Source: Nemertoderma westbladi (lineage: Eukaryota > Xenacoelomorpha > Nemertodermatida > Nemertodermatidae). From it: a stretch of 64,000 nt of DNA. Positions 1 through 9,781 of the stretch are shown piece by piece. Location: assembly GCA_032718475.1 (NCBI GenBank), contig JAUCBJ010007110.1, positions 1 through 64,000 of the forward strand, given 5' to 3'. Under the pieces are notes generated by a model. The model was not told the origin of the DNA and did not search any database. It saw only the letters and a list, made by a program, of their open reading frames with translations. A program made the position numbers and the translations under genes. Within the stretch, counting starts at the first letter, position 1. Every line of letters starts with the position of its first letter.

Positions 1-2333
1 TCAGTTAAGTAAGTAACAGCATCAACAGTAGAAAATCCTTTTCGGAAACCAAATTGTTTTGGGTATAAAAGCTTATTATCTTTGACATATTCAAGTATTT
101 GAGAACACATAATTTTTTCAACAACTTTGGCAAAAGGAGACGTTATTGCAACTGGTCTGTAGTTCGCAGCATCAAATAGATCACCTTTTTTATAAATTGG
201 GGAAATATTCGACAATTTTAGATGGTCTGGGAATAAAGATTTCGTCAAACATTGATTTATTAGAAAATGCAACGGCCCCGAAATGTGAGATCGAATTTCC
301 CTTATTATTTTTGTAGGTATTTTACAAGGTCCAGAGGACTTATTTTCATTTAATTGATCAATTCTATAGTCTACTTCTAATAGACTCACGCATTTAAATG
401 AAAAATGAGCTCGGTTTTGTACGGAGTCGACTGGTAGGGTATAAATGCCCATATTGGTCGACGAGCAATTAAAAAAGTTCCCTAAATTTAGAAAAGTTTC
501 ATTCATGGCATTTGATAATTGTTTTCTGTTAGTTATTAAAATACCTCTGTATTTGATACAGTTAATGGAGGCACTTTTGATTTTATTATTTATAATTTTA
601 TTAATTATTTTCCACCTTGATTTGCTGTCCCTGGCACTCAGATATTTATTTTTTACGAAATTATTCTTTAGTTTATTGTTCAGATTATTAAACTTATTTC
701 GCAATAATTTGTATGCTTTGTAATCGTTATCACTTTTTGTACGGCGCCAAAGTGCAAATTTTTTATATTTATTGGTTTTTAACTCATTAAGTTCATCTGT
801 TGCCCAGTCATCTCTCATCATATTTTTATTAGGAATGACTAGTTTACGTTTCATAGGGGCATATTTATTCAGTATTTCCACTATCTGATTTTCAAAAATC
901 TCAAATTGTTTATTGATATCATCCTCAAGATAAAAATCATTCCAGATAATATTCTCAATTTCATTTAAAAAGGCACCTTTGTTAAAATCAGTAAAATTCC
1001 TATACTCAATCCACTCGTTGTCTTTCTTTACCATTTTATTAAATTTATGTTTAATTGATGTCACTGTGTAATCATGATCTGAGAAATCGCATAAATATAC
1101 ACTGCCAGTGGAATTAGAAATAGTAGTTCGATTCAGACTAGTTATTACCACGTCTAAAAGTGTGGAAGTTTTATCCGTGGTTCTAGTTGGCACTGTTGTA
1201 TTTGTTAGGTACAATGTATACAAATTTAAGATGTCATTGAGAGCTGAAAGTCTCGTATTATTAACTCCTGAAGTCCCCAAAATGTTTACATTTAGGTCAC
1301 CTTGAATAATTAATTTTTTATTTGGTTCCAGAATTTGTGCATTTTCAATTTCCTCTGAAAAACTGTTAAAAAAGTTAGTATTTATTTTAATTCTAGTTCT
1401 GGGCGGACGATAAACAGTGCAAACCAAAATATCGTCTATTTCCACCCATATCGATTCTAAAACCCCGTTAGTTTTGATATCGGGTCTAACCCTACTATTT
1501 ATATGTTCTGGAACATATGTTAAGACTCCACCCCCCTTCCTTCCCCTTCTGTCTTGCCTATAAATTTTATAACCGGGAATGGCTACTGCTTTATCGCTAA
1601 TATGTTTCTTTAACCACGTTTCGGTTACAGATAAAATGCAGTTATTTGAACCCCTCAGCAAACTGCGTACATGATCGATATTTTTAAATAAACTTCTAGC
1701 ATTTATTTGAATAAAATGAAATGTTTGACTGTTAGACCGAATAAAAGATTTCAGATCTACCTGTATATCATCAATCTGAGGGCCAGGGTTCGGGTGGATG
1801 TCTCCAGCTAGAGCTAATAGATTGTTTACTGTGAGACTCACAATTAAAATAGAACTTATTACTACACGGACATATAATAATGTACTTAATTTAAAACTCG
1901 AAATAATAAAACTCAAAATTAATTTGGTATTTCTAGTTTGTGTTTCTGGGCGGAAAGTATAATCACACACAGGTGGCGAATACAACATGGTTGTAATTCG
2001 ACTACTACAGTGAAATAAAATACCGGATAAAACGGTAGTGAACAAGACATATAAAACCATTGAAATAAAAACGTTTCGGCGTTTACAGTTAAAATTATTA
2101 TATTTATTACTAGAGGCCCATATATAGCGACTCAGAAAAAAACAGAGAGTGAATAGTGTCACCATATAATGGTACCCTGGTGGGTGTAAAATAGCTGGTG
2201 CCATCGACTGCCCGCCAGAGAGAGCCCCAAATGTTCCTCTGTGAATACAGATTATCAGAAAAATTCCCAATATTGTTTTTAAATTAAAATACTTGAATTT
2301 TTGTGGTTGGCGTTTTTGCCGCCCTCTATACAT
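1..2333 (-). CDS. LINE (CR1/L2-like) ORF2: hydrophobic N-terminus, 2A-like motif, AP endonuclease, reverse transcriptase; runs off left edge
   Basis: Seen: one minus-strand frame, checked codon by codon from the ATG at 2333 to about 1380 and at several points beyond, continues to the left edge (at least 777 codons). Residues 1 to about 175 are basic, then rich in hydrophobic segments, and end in GDIHPNPGP. An AP-type endonuclease follows, with SVTETW near 1620, RQDRRGRKGGG near 1530, GDLNVN near 1300 and SDHD near 1075. RT motifs begin near 350 (NENKSSG, YRPVAITSPFAKVVEK, FGFRKGFSTVDAV). The catalytic YADD block lies outside the window. Known: this EN-RT order is that of APE-type non-LTR elements, which nick DNA and reverse-transcribe their own mRNA at the target. 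No stop was met, so the copy may be recent. CR1/L2-like assignment is inferred from motif style. Confidence 0.85.
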   Translation of the reverse strand, partial: MYRGRQKRQPQKFKYFNLKTILGIFLIICIHRGTFGALSGGQSMAPAILHPPGYHYMVTLFTLCFFLSRYIWASSNKYNNFNCKRRNVFISMVLYVLFTTVLSGILFHCSSRITTMLYSPPVCDYTFRPETQTRNTKLILSFIISSFKLSTLLYVRVVISSILIVSLTVNNLLALAGDIHPNPGPQIDDIQVDLKSFIRSNSQTFHFIQINARSLFKNIDHVRSLLRGSNNCILSVTETWLKKHISDKAVAIPGYKIYRQDRRGRKGGGVLTYVPEHINSRVRPDIKTNGVLESIWVEIDDILVCTVYRPPRTRIKINTNFFNSFSEEIENAQILEPNKKLIIQGDLNVNILGTSGVNNTRLSALNDILNLYTLYLTNTTVPTRTTDKTSTLLDVVITSLNRTTISNSTGSVYLCDFSDHDYTVTSIKHKFNKMVKKDNEWIEYRNFTDFNKGAFLNEIENIIWNDFYLEDDINKQFEIFENQIVEILNKYAPMKRKLVIPNKNMMRDDWATDELNELKTNKYKKFALWRRTKSDNDYKAYKLLRNKFNNLNNKLKNNFVKNKYLSARDSKSRWKIINKIINNKIKSASINCIKYRGILITNRKQLSNAMNETFLNLGNFFNCSSTNMGIYTLPVDSVQNRAHFSFKCVSLLEVDYRIDQLNENKSSGPCKIPTKIIREIRSHISGPLHFLINQCLTKSLFPDHLKLSNISPIYKKGDLFDAANYRPVAITSPFAKVVEKIMCSQILEYVKDNKLLYPKQFGFRKGFSTVDAVTYLT
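1779..1805 (-). other. 2A-like motif GDIHPNPGP inside the LINE ORF
   Basis: Read on the minus strand, codons 1805 to 1779 give GDIHPNPGP directly after a hydrophobic run (VNNLLALA). Established: 2A peptides end in D(V/I)ExNPGP and cause ribosome skipping before the last Pro; APE-type LINEs of several invertebrates carry such sequences at the ORF N-terminus. Here the consensus Glu is His, so skipping activity is uncertain. The hydrophobic run could also make the upstream product membrane-targeted. Confidence 0.75.
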
Positions 2334-2684
2334 AGTTCTTGAATTAAATTTCAACCTATCAAACCAAATATTCACAAAAATAAAAATTAATGGAATTAAA
2401 AGTACAAAGACGCTAAATAGTAAAATCAATGTGACTATAACAGTTAAGAAATATGGTACAAGTGAAATAAAAACAAGGATTTGTTTCCGTAGGTAGAGGA
2501 CGATTACAACTAAAAGTAAAATCGCCTCTGCAAAAACTAAAATCGATGTTTGAGAGAGTATATAAATGACTTGGGGTATTACGTTGAGGTTAGGCGAAAT
2601 GGGTGGTATTACATATATCCAATTTAGAATCGCATATAATGTATATAGGAATAAAATTACTAAAGTTTGTTTTTCTTTTAATTT
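2334..2684 (-). other. Met-less in-frame hydrophobic extension upstream of the LINE ORF
   Basis: The frame of the LINE ORF stays open upstream of the ATG at 2333 for 117 codons, back to a TAA at 2687-2685, although the DNA is AT-rich and stops would be expected. The conceptual product has several candidate membrane spans rich in Ile, Leu, Val and Phe. No ATG occurs in this stretch, so it would need a non-AUG start or an upstream exon. It may instead be a compositional accident of a T-rich 5' UTR. Confidence 0.4.
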
Positions 2685-2747
2685 TTAGACCCTATAGTTA
2701 ATTTAATGTGTAAAATTTAGAACATTGCACAAATAAATAATGTATAG

Positions 2748-2776
2748 GTATATGTATATGTATATGTATATGTATA
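2748..2776. repeat. TATATG hexanucleotide microsatellite
   Basis: About five tandem copies of TATATG in AT-rich DNA upstream of the LINE ORF. Confidence 0.85.
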
Positions 2777-2950
2777 AAACAAAATCAACATGAGCTTCAA
2801 TTTGAATATTTGCATATTGACAGAGAATCATAAGAAAAATCAATTGGATTATAGAGTGGAAAATTTAAATTTAGATTATTCAATTGCGAGTATTCATAAG
2901 TAGTTTTTCCTGACGCTTTGCGGTGCCAGGCGCTTTTGTTACAGTCACCA

Positions 2951-3562
2951 TCACCCATCAACCCCATCAAACAGTCCGATGTAGTGGAAGGGTGTGTCCA
3001 CGGTTCCCACCACCGACGCCGTGTTTCCCATGAGAATTGCCACCGCCAAGCGTTGCAGCAAAAACTGGTGCGACCGTTGCTCATGGGTCCGAGCATGAAG
3101 ACGCGCCCCGACTTCCTGGAGGAAGCTGACAGTCTCGGGTCCGGGTCGACCAAAGGTCTCAAAGGCCACGGGACTGAAGTAGCAGCGACCACACTCTACC
3201 AACTCGCTATACTTCTTAATCTTCACCCGCTCAGCCTCCTCAGCAGCACGGCCACCAGCGATGAGGGTCTGCTGGAGATGACTCAGGGAGAGGGGATCCG
3301 TTATGGTTGCGTCCCAGGCCAATGAGCAGCCGCGGTTTCAAGGCATCACTGTAACCCCGTCAACCCTCTTACCATTGCTCCGACAGAGACCTGGGGGCTC
3401 AAGGATGGGGGACACCCCGCAGCTGACCAGCGCCCGCCTTACTATATCGTTCAACATAGCGTGGCGGGGATGCCGGCCAGCGCTCCTCTGGCAGCAGATA
3501 CCATGGCAATTACTAAAGTAGTTACATTTACAGTTAAGGTCGCGAATATGATAGTTTGTCAT
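2951..3562 (-). pseudogene. Retroelement C-terminal fragment with zinc-binding and restriction-like-nuclease-type motifs, one in-frame stop
   Basis: Seen: one minus-strand frame with a Cys-rich start, then SAGRHPRHAMLNDIVRRAL, PPGLCRSNGKRVDGVTV, a TGA where a Trp is expected, and SLAWDATITD; it ends with FETFGRPGPETVSFLQEVG and FLLQRLAVAILMGN, with the stop at 2951. This matches my memory of a widespread invertebrate retroelement tail: a CCHC-like knuckle followed by a PD-(D/E)XK-like block (K-R-x-D-G ... W-D-x-T). No RT domain lies upstream; the next ORF ends only about 80 bp away. The TGA and missing RT make it a relic. Family name and nuclease role are inference. Confidence 0.55.
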
Positions 3563-3644
3563 TAGGAATAAAATACTAAAATTATAAAAGTGGTAAAATA
3601 CCAGTTAAAGTTACATGGAAATATTAATTACCGGTAATTAAGGT

Positions 3645-5523
3645 CTAGGCATCAACAGCCTGTAAAAACGTAATTAGTGCACCGATAACCCCCTTAGAAA
3701 CTGCAGGACCTCCCTCAGAAGGGGGGGATGGTTGCGTCTGTGGGGGAAGCCCTGTAGGGGGTTGCTGGGCAGGCCAGGGTTGTGTCGGGTACCCCTGGGT
3801 GGTTGGACGACCCGCCCATGGCGCAATTGGAGTCGGTTTGCATCCCGAGATGGCAGTGGGAGCTGGCGGAGCCGGAGGCGGATGGGAGCCCAACCAGTGA
3901 GCACCGGGTGCTTGGTTACCGTAGTAACGGGAGGTAGCGTGAGAAGCACCGGCACTGGGGCGAACTTTCTCGACGATGGCACGAACGAGTAACCCGATAT
4001 TCTGTTGTTTAATATGTTTACTGTCGTATAGGTGGTTGGCTGTAATCGAGTGCTCGGTGAAGGTTATGTTGTTTTCATGCCACATCGTTGCGAGGAGCTG
4101 GTTGGGGTAGGTTACGTTGCGGTCTTTTCGTGCGATAATTGATCCGACAATAATGCGACATTTTGGCCATGCCATCTGTTCGCGCTTTCAGACCTTTGGC
4201 AGTTTAACCCGCCAAATTAAGATGTCTTCTAGATATTAAATCGCTTTTTAGCCTATGACAAGTATTTGATTCACTACACTAGTCGAAACCAATCCGTGCG
4301 CGACCATTCACCCGCTGGATATTCCCGGGAGATTGGGTTCGACGGTTTAATTTTGTTGCTATGTAAGCCTAATGTATTATTCGACTGACAGTATTATATA
4401 ATCTCTGACAATATTATTTACCTTCGGGAATATTAACAGTTCCTTTAGGACGTGGCACTTTATCTACATAAACAGAGTTATGACTTAAACTACTCACAAC
4501 GATATGGCTTAATTATAATTCACATATATGGCGCATTCTTTAGGAATTGCTTCTTTAACAGAGTTTAAAGCCAGGTTGTTTGATGCGTAATTGCAGCCAG
4601 GTCAGTTAAAGGATATATGTCCTTATAATTAAACCTCCTAGTGTTGAGCTAAAAAGCAGAAAGCATAAAACACTACAAAGCCGTTCTTTCGTGGCTTTGA
4701 AAAACTCGTGACTACTGCTCTATACGAGGATACCAACTCCCTTATTCCACGAAGCTCCCGTTCAACACAGAGAAAGAGCAGTGAGATAGGAAATTTTCAG
4801 TTCAGTACTCTGTGATAGGTCAACATCAAGGATAACTCAAATTCTATTGGGAGATACAAAACAAGGCTATGACGCAACCTCCCTAGGCTTGTTGGCCGAT
4901 TAAACAGAGCCCAGATGCCTGCGTACAGCAAATCAGCCAATAAGCTGGTAACTTGCACTATTTTTAGCTGTAGATCACTTTGAGAGTATTCTTAGCGACT
5001 GGGGGGGAACTGGCCAACAAGGCAAACGAATCAGTTATCCCACAAAAGCTTTTACACCATCTTTATTGCTACAGCTCTGTCACGGATGTTCTTACAGACG
5101 GAGCTTTGGATGTAAACCGTGTCGATGTTCTTGTACGTAGAGGAAGCAGTTGTAATAGTGGATGGAATCTGTGCTGCCGTGCTACAGGGAACCATTTTAG
5201 TGTCGTGATGTATCTTCCTTGGATATATATATTTCCTGTTGCTGTCCATCAGTAGGAGACAGCGGGCGGGCCTTTCAGGTCGACTACCATTGGTAAAGGG
5301 TGCTTCATTAGGCTGGTTCGGGGAATGCGGCATGGTTGTCTGGGTGGTAGTCGCCAGGGGATTGGTTGTCTGGGTGGTAGTCGCCTGGGTGGTAGTCGCC
5401 GGGGGCTTGGTCGTCTGGGTGGTAGCCGCCGGGGGCATCGTCGCTTGGAGTGGTGAGGCTGGGCGCAGGGTCGCTTGGCGTGGTGTCGCTGGGTGTGGAG
5501 TTACCGGAGGCTCACTAGGACGT
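3645..5523 (-). pseudogene. SGNH/GDSL-esterase-like ORF (LINE ORF1 type) split by a solo LTR
   Basis: Two minus-strand segments, 5438-5057 and 4176-3645, form one frame once the 880-bp LTR and one copy of its GATGG duplication are removed. The N-terminal part is Thr/Pro/Gln-rich (TTQTT repeats). Then comes LLLMDSNRKYI, like the Ser block of SGNH hydrolases; after the insertion come a WPKCRIIVGS strand and LYDSKHI near 4020, matching the distal DxxH catalytic block. The tail is Pro-rich (PPPAPPAP). The frame is open upstream to a TGA near 5523, but the first ATG is at 5438. A neighbouring frame upstream (to about 5760) is also Pro/Thr/Ser-rich, so an older frameshift near 5520 is possible. Esterase domains are known in ORF1 of CR1/L2-like LINEs; a cellular esterase is the alternative. 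Confidence 0.55.
4177..5056 (-). mobile_element. Solo BEL/Pao LTR (minus) with 5-bp target-site duplication
   Basis: Read on the minus strand it begins TGTAAAAGCTTTTG and ends GCGCGAACA, matching the start and end of the intact LTRs at 35,589 and 51,792. A long stretch at 4180-4550 aligns well with the 3' third of those LTRs, with many substitutions. It is 880 bp against 1160 bp. It is flanked by GATGG on both sides (forward CCATC at 4172-4176 and 5057-5061). A lone LTR with a duplication is the expected result of recombination between two LTRs. It interrupts the esterase-like ORF. Confidence 0.85.
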
Positions 5524-6408
5524 CAACTAAATCATCACAAAGTTGATTAGTAGAGGTGGTCTGCGAGGTGGTGGCAGTTTTAGATGTAGGGACTTCGCCC
5601 GAACCGAGAGTCTGTTGAGATTTCTTTGGTGGCGGTGGTGGTGTTCGTTCAACTGGCATTGTTGCAGGCGTGTATGAGGGATCCTGGCTGCCTGGAGAGA
5701 CTAAAGAGGAATCGAAGAGTTGTGGATTGTTCTCAGTACCAGTAGACAGGTTGTTAATCAGGTAGTCAATAATCCTGCCAAGTACAGCAGTAGTCCTATA
5801 TAGACTTTAAGGGTGGAGATGGTGTATATTATATAGTATATACTTCAAATTGCACTATTACACCCTATCACCAAATCTGATTCATACAATGAGGTACAGT
5901 GATACGGATGTAAGGGGGAAATTCAAAACAGTTGGTTGTTTATGTTGTACTGGTCAGCTATTGTAGGCCTGTACGACTGCGCTGTACTACCAGACCACAG
6001 ACTACGGCTCAGTGTCGGCGTTGTCCAACCGAATGGAGGCATCGGACACTGGACAATGAACCGGCCATTTAGAGGCTGACCTACAACCTCGAAGGCAGAG
6101 CAGGGAGGAACGAAGCAACACGAAGTTTAACTTGCGCCGGATCTACGCGACGCATTCCGAGTTTAGTGGTAATGTTTAAACCTACAGATTATTCTCACAA
6201 TTATTTCTTTTCAGAATCCGAATCCATGGATGACATTAACAGTGATGTGAATTCATGTCCTGGCTCCGCAGATAGCATTCAATCTTCTAGACCATTCTTA
6301 GATGTTGAAAGGTGAAAATCCACCACTAATTTGGAGTAAAGGTCAACTAAAGCCTCACCCTAAGAATGTAGACTTGTGGTAGCTGCCAAAATTTATAATA
6401 AAATGATT
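5524..6408. other. No gene assigned; Pro/Thr/Ser-rich minus frame at 5524-5770
   Basis: The minus strand between about 5770 and 5524 reads as low-complexity peptide including TPPPPPKKSQQ, probably upstream coding sequence of the esterase-like ORF in a shifted frame. A possible exon-like stretch follows a TTTTCAG acceptor-like site near 6213 on the plus strand. I see nothing else. Confidence 0.35.
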
Positions 6409-6600
6409 TTATATAGAATTAGGCCTCGCATAGAGAAACTGCTGCTGCGTAAGAGCCAAAATGGATTTTGACCAAGTAGATCAACAATAGCTCAGATACT
6501 TGTGCTATGGAGACTGATTGAGGGAATTAAGTCATTAAAGCTTCCTTCAGTTCTTACATTTGTGGACATCAAGAAAGCACAGACTCCATCCATAGAGGTA
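6409..6600 (+). pseudogene. LINE reverse-transcriptase fragment
   Basis: The plus strand reads RPRIEKLLLRKSQNGF, a stop in place of an expected Arg, then PSRSTIAQILVLWRLIEG and LPSVLTFVDIKKA. This is the RT block with the 'QNGF.P.RST' and 'FVD.KKAFD' motifs of RTE/jockey-like elements. It has no start, an internal stop and a broken FD motif, and is not one of the RTE copies at 19-30 kb. Confidence 0.65.
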
Positions 6601-6683
6601 AAATGCAGGAAATTAATTGTTGGGTTATAAGCACATGTTTACTTTCTATGTGTAAAATATTTTGATATGTTTGATAAATCCCA

Positions 6684-6905
6684 TAGTGGCATAGTGACTA
6701 AATCCATTGCCTTGAATTCACATCTTTCTGGATGTAGTGAGTTCGATCCCTGCATGGGGGCTAGGGGAGTTTCGTTTCAGCACGAATGCCAGGGTACATA
6801 ACTGCCTTGCATCCGTAAATGAAAGCAAAATTGAGTCCCAGTTTCCCCTGGGAAGTATAGCTCTGGGAGGACAGTACTGGAAATAAGACATCAGACAATG
6901 TGCAT
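6684..6905 (+). mobile_element. tRNA-derived SINE-like element
   Basis: An A-box-like TGGCATAGTGA at about 6687 and a B-box-like GAGTTCGATCCCTGC at about 6739 are spaced as in an internal RNA polymerase III promoter. The following ~140 bp, to about 6905, would be the tRNA-unrelated body; no clear tail or target duplication was found, so the 3' limit is a guess. Confidence 0.5.
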
Positions 6906-7116
6906 AATACCTGGCCTAATGACTAAAGAACAATTTACCTTTAATAATAAATTCAGTAAATGAATTGCTCTGGAATCTGAAATGTCAAAGCAACTCTACT
7001 TTTTCAGTCTACAGTAAACAATAAACAATATTGATATCAATTCTAGATAATTATAATGAACATTGATAGATATACAATTAATAAAAAAACATTTTGATGA
7101 TGGATACAGTGTGGTA

Positions 7117-8283
7117 CTAGCACTTCACTTTTGGGCCTGAACTATCATCTATATAAACTTGTTCTTTTTTTACTTTAAAAAGCTGATTAATTACTCTTGC
7201 AATGATATTTTCTTTGTATATTAGAACCCACAGCAACTCAATGAACTCAAAGAGTGTTAAAAGACTCATACCAATCCACAAACCTAAGGCGCCTCCAATA
7301 TTACTCAACAGATCTTGCCATTGGTATTTTGGTGACTCTTTGATGGTAGTAACATCCATTGTCTGGAATCCGATCTTTACACTGGCTATGTTATCTCTGA
7401 ACCTCCTTAATATGTTGCTCCGAAAGGTTTCATTTGTCTGAATATTCAGGCCTAAATTTTTGATACATCCTTTGTCGTCATTACACTCCTTCTCAATAAC
7501 ACTTACAATAAATTTTGTGAAGCCTTCTGCATATTCTGTTTGTAAAAGATGGTTCATAATGTGGTAAAGGTATCCATTGGATGGCCAAAATGATTGGCTG
7601 GAGTAGGTAGTATACTCTGTTTGGTTACATTGTTGAGGACAGACACAAAGTTTATCATCAGCATTGCTATTATATCTGTGGCGAACATCTTCGGGACACC
7701 AATTTGTTTCCTTTTTGGAATCATCGGTTTCTACAATGCTACAAACTTTAGCATCTAGATAGTAGTCATCAACACATCCACATTCTTTTAACATTATTTT
7801 CTGTAGGCACAACTGTTGACACAAATGAACACTATAATCGTACTTGACTCTTTCAGAATCAGTGCATTTTATAAGAATATGAGGAATCTCTGATTCGTCA
7901 GCACAATTGGTGTAAGGCCTTCCTGCAAGTTCTCGGATGGTTTTTTTCACAGTTATATGCGTTTGTCTTCCAGGGACAACGGTTATGCCATTTAAGTGAG
8001 GCTTCGGTTCTTCTGATGGAGGATGAGCAGATATTCTGATTCCAGTAGAATGCGAAATTAGCCCGATGTATTTGTTGGATTCAACATTTAATATCAATTT
8101 TAGAACATCTTCTTTATACTTAACTTGATGTTGGTTATCTTTTGTGGAGTTTCCAGGCCTGTAGTTGAAGGTGTAACAGTTTCCATAGCGTTTATTTTGA
8201 AATTTAAGGAACTCTTTGCAAGGTTTGTTGGCAAAACTACAGTGCAACACCATGTCATTAAATTGGTGGCCCATTCTTGCAAC
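7117..8283 (-). CDS. DEG/ENaC-family sodium channel, exon 2 (extracellular Cys-rich domain, pore, TM2)
   Basis: Encodes the C-terminal 388 residues of a degenerin/epithelial-Na-channel-type subunit. The exon begins after CCACAG at 8284-8289 with GTT-GCA-AGA in phase 0. It opens with GHQFNDMVLHCSF and YGNCYTFN, both characteristic of the family's extracellular domain. A Cys-rich region follows (CQQLCLQKIMLKECGC, CPQQCNQTEY, SQSFWPSNGY). Near the end is the pore/TM2 block LLSNIGGALGLWIGMSLL then FEFIELLWVL; GMS is the expected G-x-S selectivity filter. Stop TAG at 7117. With exon 1 the protein is about 679 aa, a normal length. Subunits assemble as trimers in the plasma membrane and pass Na+; the gating stimulus (proton, peptide or mechanical) cannot be told from sequence. 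Confidence 0.9.
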   Translation of the reverse strand, partial: VARMGHQFNDMVLHCSFANKPCKEFLKFQNKRYGNCYTFNYRPGNSTKDNQHQVKYKEDVLKLILNVESNKYIGLISHSTGIRISAHPPSEEPKPHLNGITVVPGRQTHITVKKTIRELAGRPYTNCADESEIPHILIKCTDSERVKYDYSVHLCQQLCLQKIMLKECGCVDDYYLDAKVCSIVETDDSKKETNWCPEDVRHRYNSNADDKLCVCPQQCNQTEYTTYSSQSFWPSNGYLYHIMNHLLQTEYAEGFTKFIVSVIEKECNDDKGCIKNLGLNIQTNETFRSNILRRFRDNIASVKIGFQTMDVTTIKESPKYQWQDLLSNIGGALGLWIGMSLLTLFEFIELLWVLIYKENIIARVINQLFKVKKEQVYIDDSSGPKVKC

Positions 8284-9426
8284 CTGTGGATATATATACA
8301 CAATATTAATTCACCTAACTCAATCATTTTGATTTCCAATGACCGGTTGCTATTGGTGAGTTTTGGGGATAAATATATATAAGTTTGTATATTATAAAAT
8401 TTGAAATGGTACAGAAGGCAGAGTTACATGAATCAGTGGGCAAAACACACTTATTGTACTGTGCAGTAGTTACTTGAAATACTATTGTGTAAGGGGACTT
8501 TCGTTGTGTGTGGTGTGAATATTGCTGAGTGTTCCGCTAGCTGAATATCGACCTCCCTTCCCACTAGACCTCTGGTTTTGTCCAGGGAACCAGCTGTCGG
8601 ATTACCAGTCGAGTGATATGTAGCAGACCCCAGAGGTAGTGTCATGAATAAGAATGATAGGTTTGATCTGATATTCACTAGTCCAATAACTACTATCTCA
8701 CCAATAGTGTCATTGCAAGTATGTTGCGAATAACATATACACCAATAAATAGAAAGATAGGAGAGAGTTATAGAGAGGTGACATTTGATGCAGATTTACA
8801 CTCAAGAATGAAACTCCGCACCCAATATTGTCATGTTAAATACTCCAATATATTACCAATAACTACTAAACATCTGGCCTATCCAATATTAGTACTTCAA
8901 TCAACTCATGTGCGAATATGACTGAATATGTTGCCAACTTTGTTCGTACACCAATGATTACTGTATACATATTATACCCTCCTATTGTACAACAACCACC
9001 ACTCCTTTTTGGCTTCACTAATACGCAGTGATTAATGTGTTGAGTAAACTTCCTCACTCTTTGTTTGTTCATCACTCTAGCACACTTTAGTCATACCACA
9101 ATGTAACTCAGTTCTTTATAGGTTTGGTATTATTCACTCACATATTGTACTTACTTACATGCATAGTTGTTTACTTGTAATAAGTTACTACCTGCACAAA
9201 TAAAATCAAGTTAAAATCAAATGCCCTGATCGATTATACATCTAAATTAATCGGAATAATTGGCATTATTTTTATATACAGTATAAAGTCTTCATGAATA
9301 GTATAGCTATTTCTTTGAAATGTTCTAGAAAAAAAAATTTTGTTCTAGACCATTTTATTTTATATAGGTTATATTGAAAAAAACTCGAGAAAAAAAAATG
9401 AAAAAATGACTGCTGAAAAAATTTAT
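8284..9426. other. Intron of the DEG/ENaC gene, 3' part: no gene seen
   Basis: AT-rich intron sequence. Short open stretches here show no recognisable motif and I do not support any of them. Confidence 0.6.
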
Positions 9427-9625
9427 ACTATAGCAACCAGGTGAAAAATGACTTCAAATTTAGCACATTTTAAAATGTGCATAGCAACGGCCCTTTCGCT
9501 AGTTCCACCATCCACATCCAAACCGACTATAATGAACAACAATATGCAGATATTTTCATTTTCTAATTTGCATAGCAACTAGTCAAATTTGCATAGCAAT
9601 GAGCTCCCAATGAGCACAAAAACTT
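9427..9625 (+). repeat. Recurrent CATAGCAAC motif; inverted partner near 11,405
   Basis: TATAGCAACCAGGTGAAAAATGAC-like sequence at about 9429 recurs in inverted orientation at about 11,410-11,430. GCATAGCAAC-like motifs recur at about 9479, 9570 and 9590. The pair brackets the gag-protease fragment at 9782-11,231 and could be remnants of a larger element's ends. Confidence 0.35.
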
Positions 9626-9781
9626 CGAACTAATGCTTGCACCCGATATATTGATAATGTCGAAAAATGTACACTAATTTTCAAAATAAATATTTAAACC
9701 TTACACGAATATATATTAAATAATATCTGTCAGACTGTTAGGGTGTCTGGATTACTGGATTGCTGAATTGAAAACTCAATA

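Noticed and set aside
8451-9075. Short ORFs in the channel-gene intron
   Set aside because: No motif, no conservation signal, and typical of chance in this composition.
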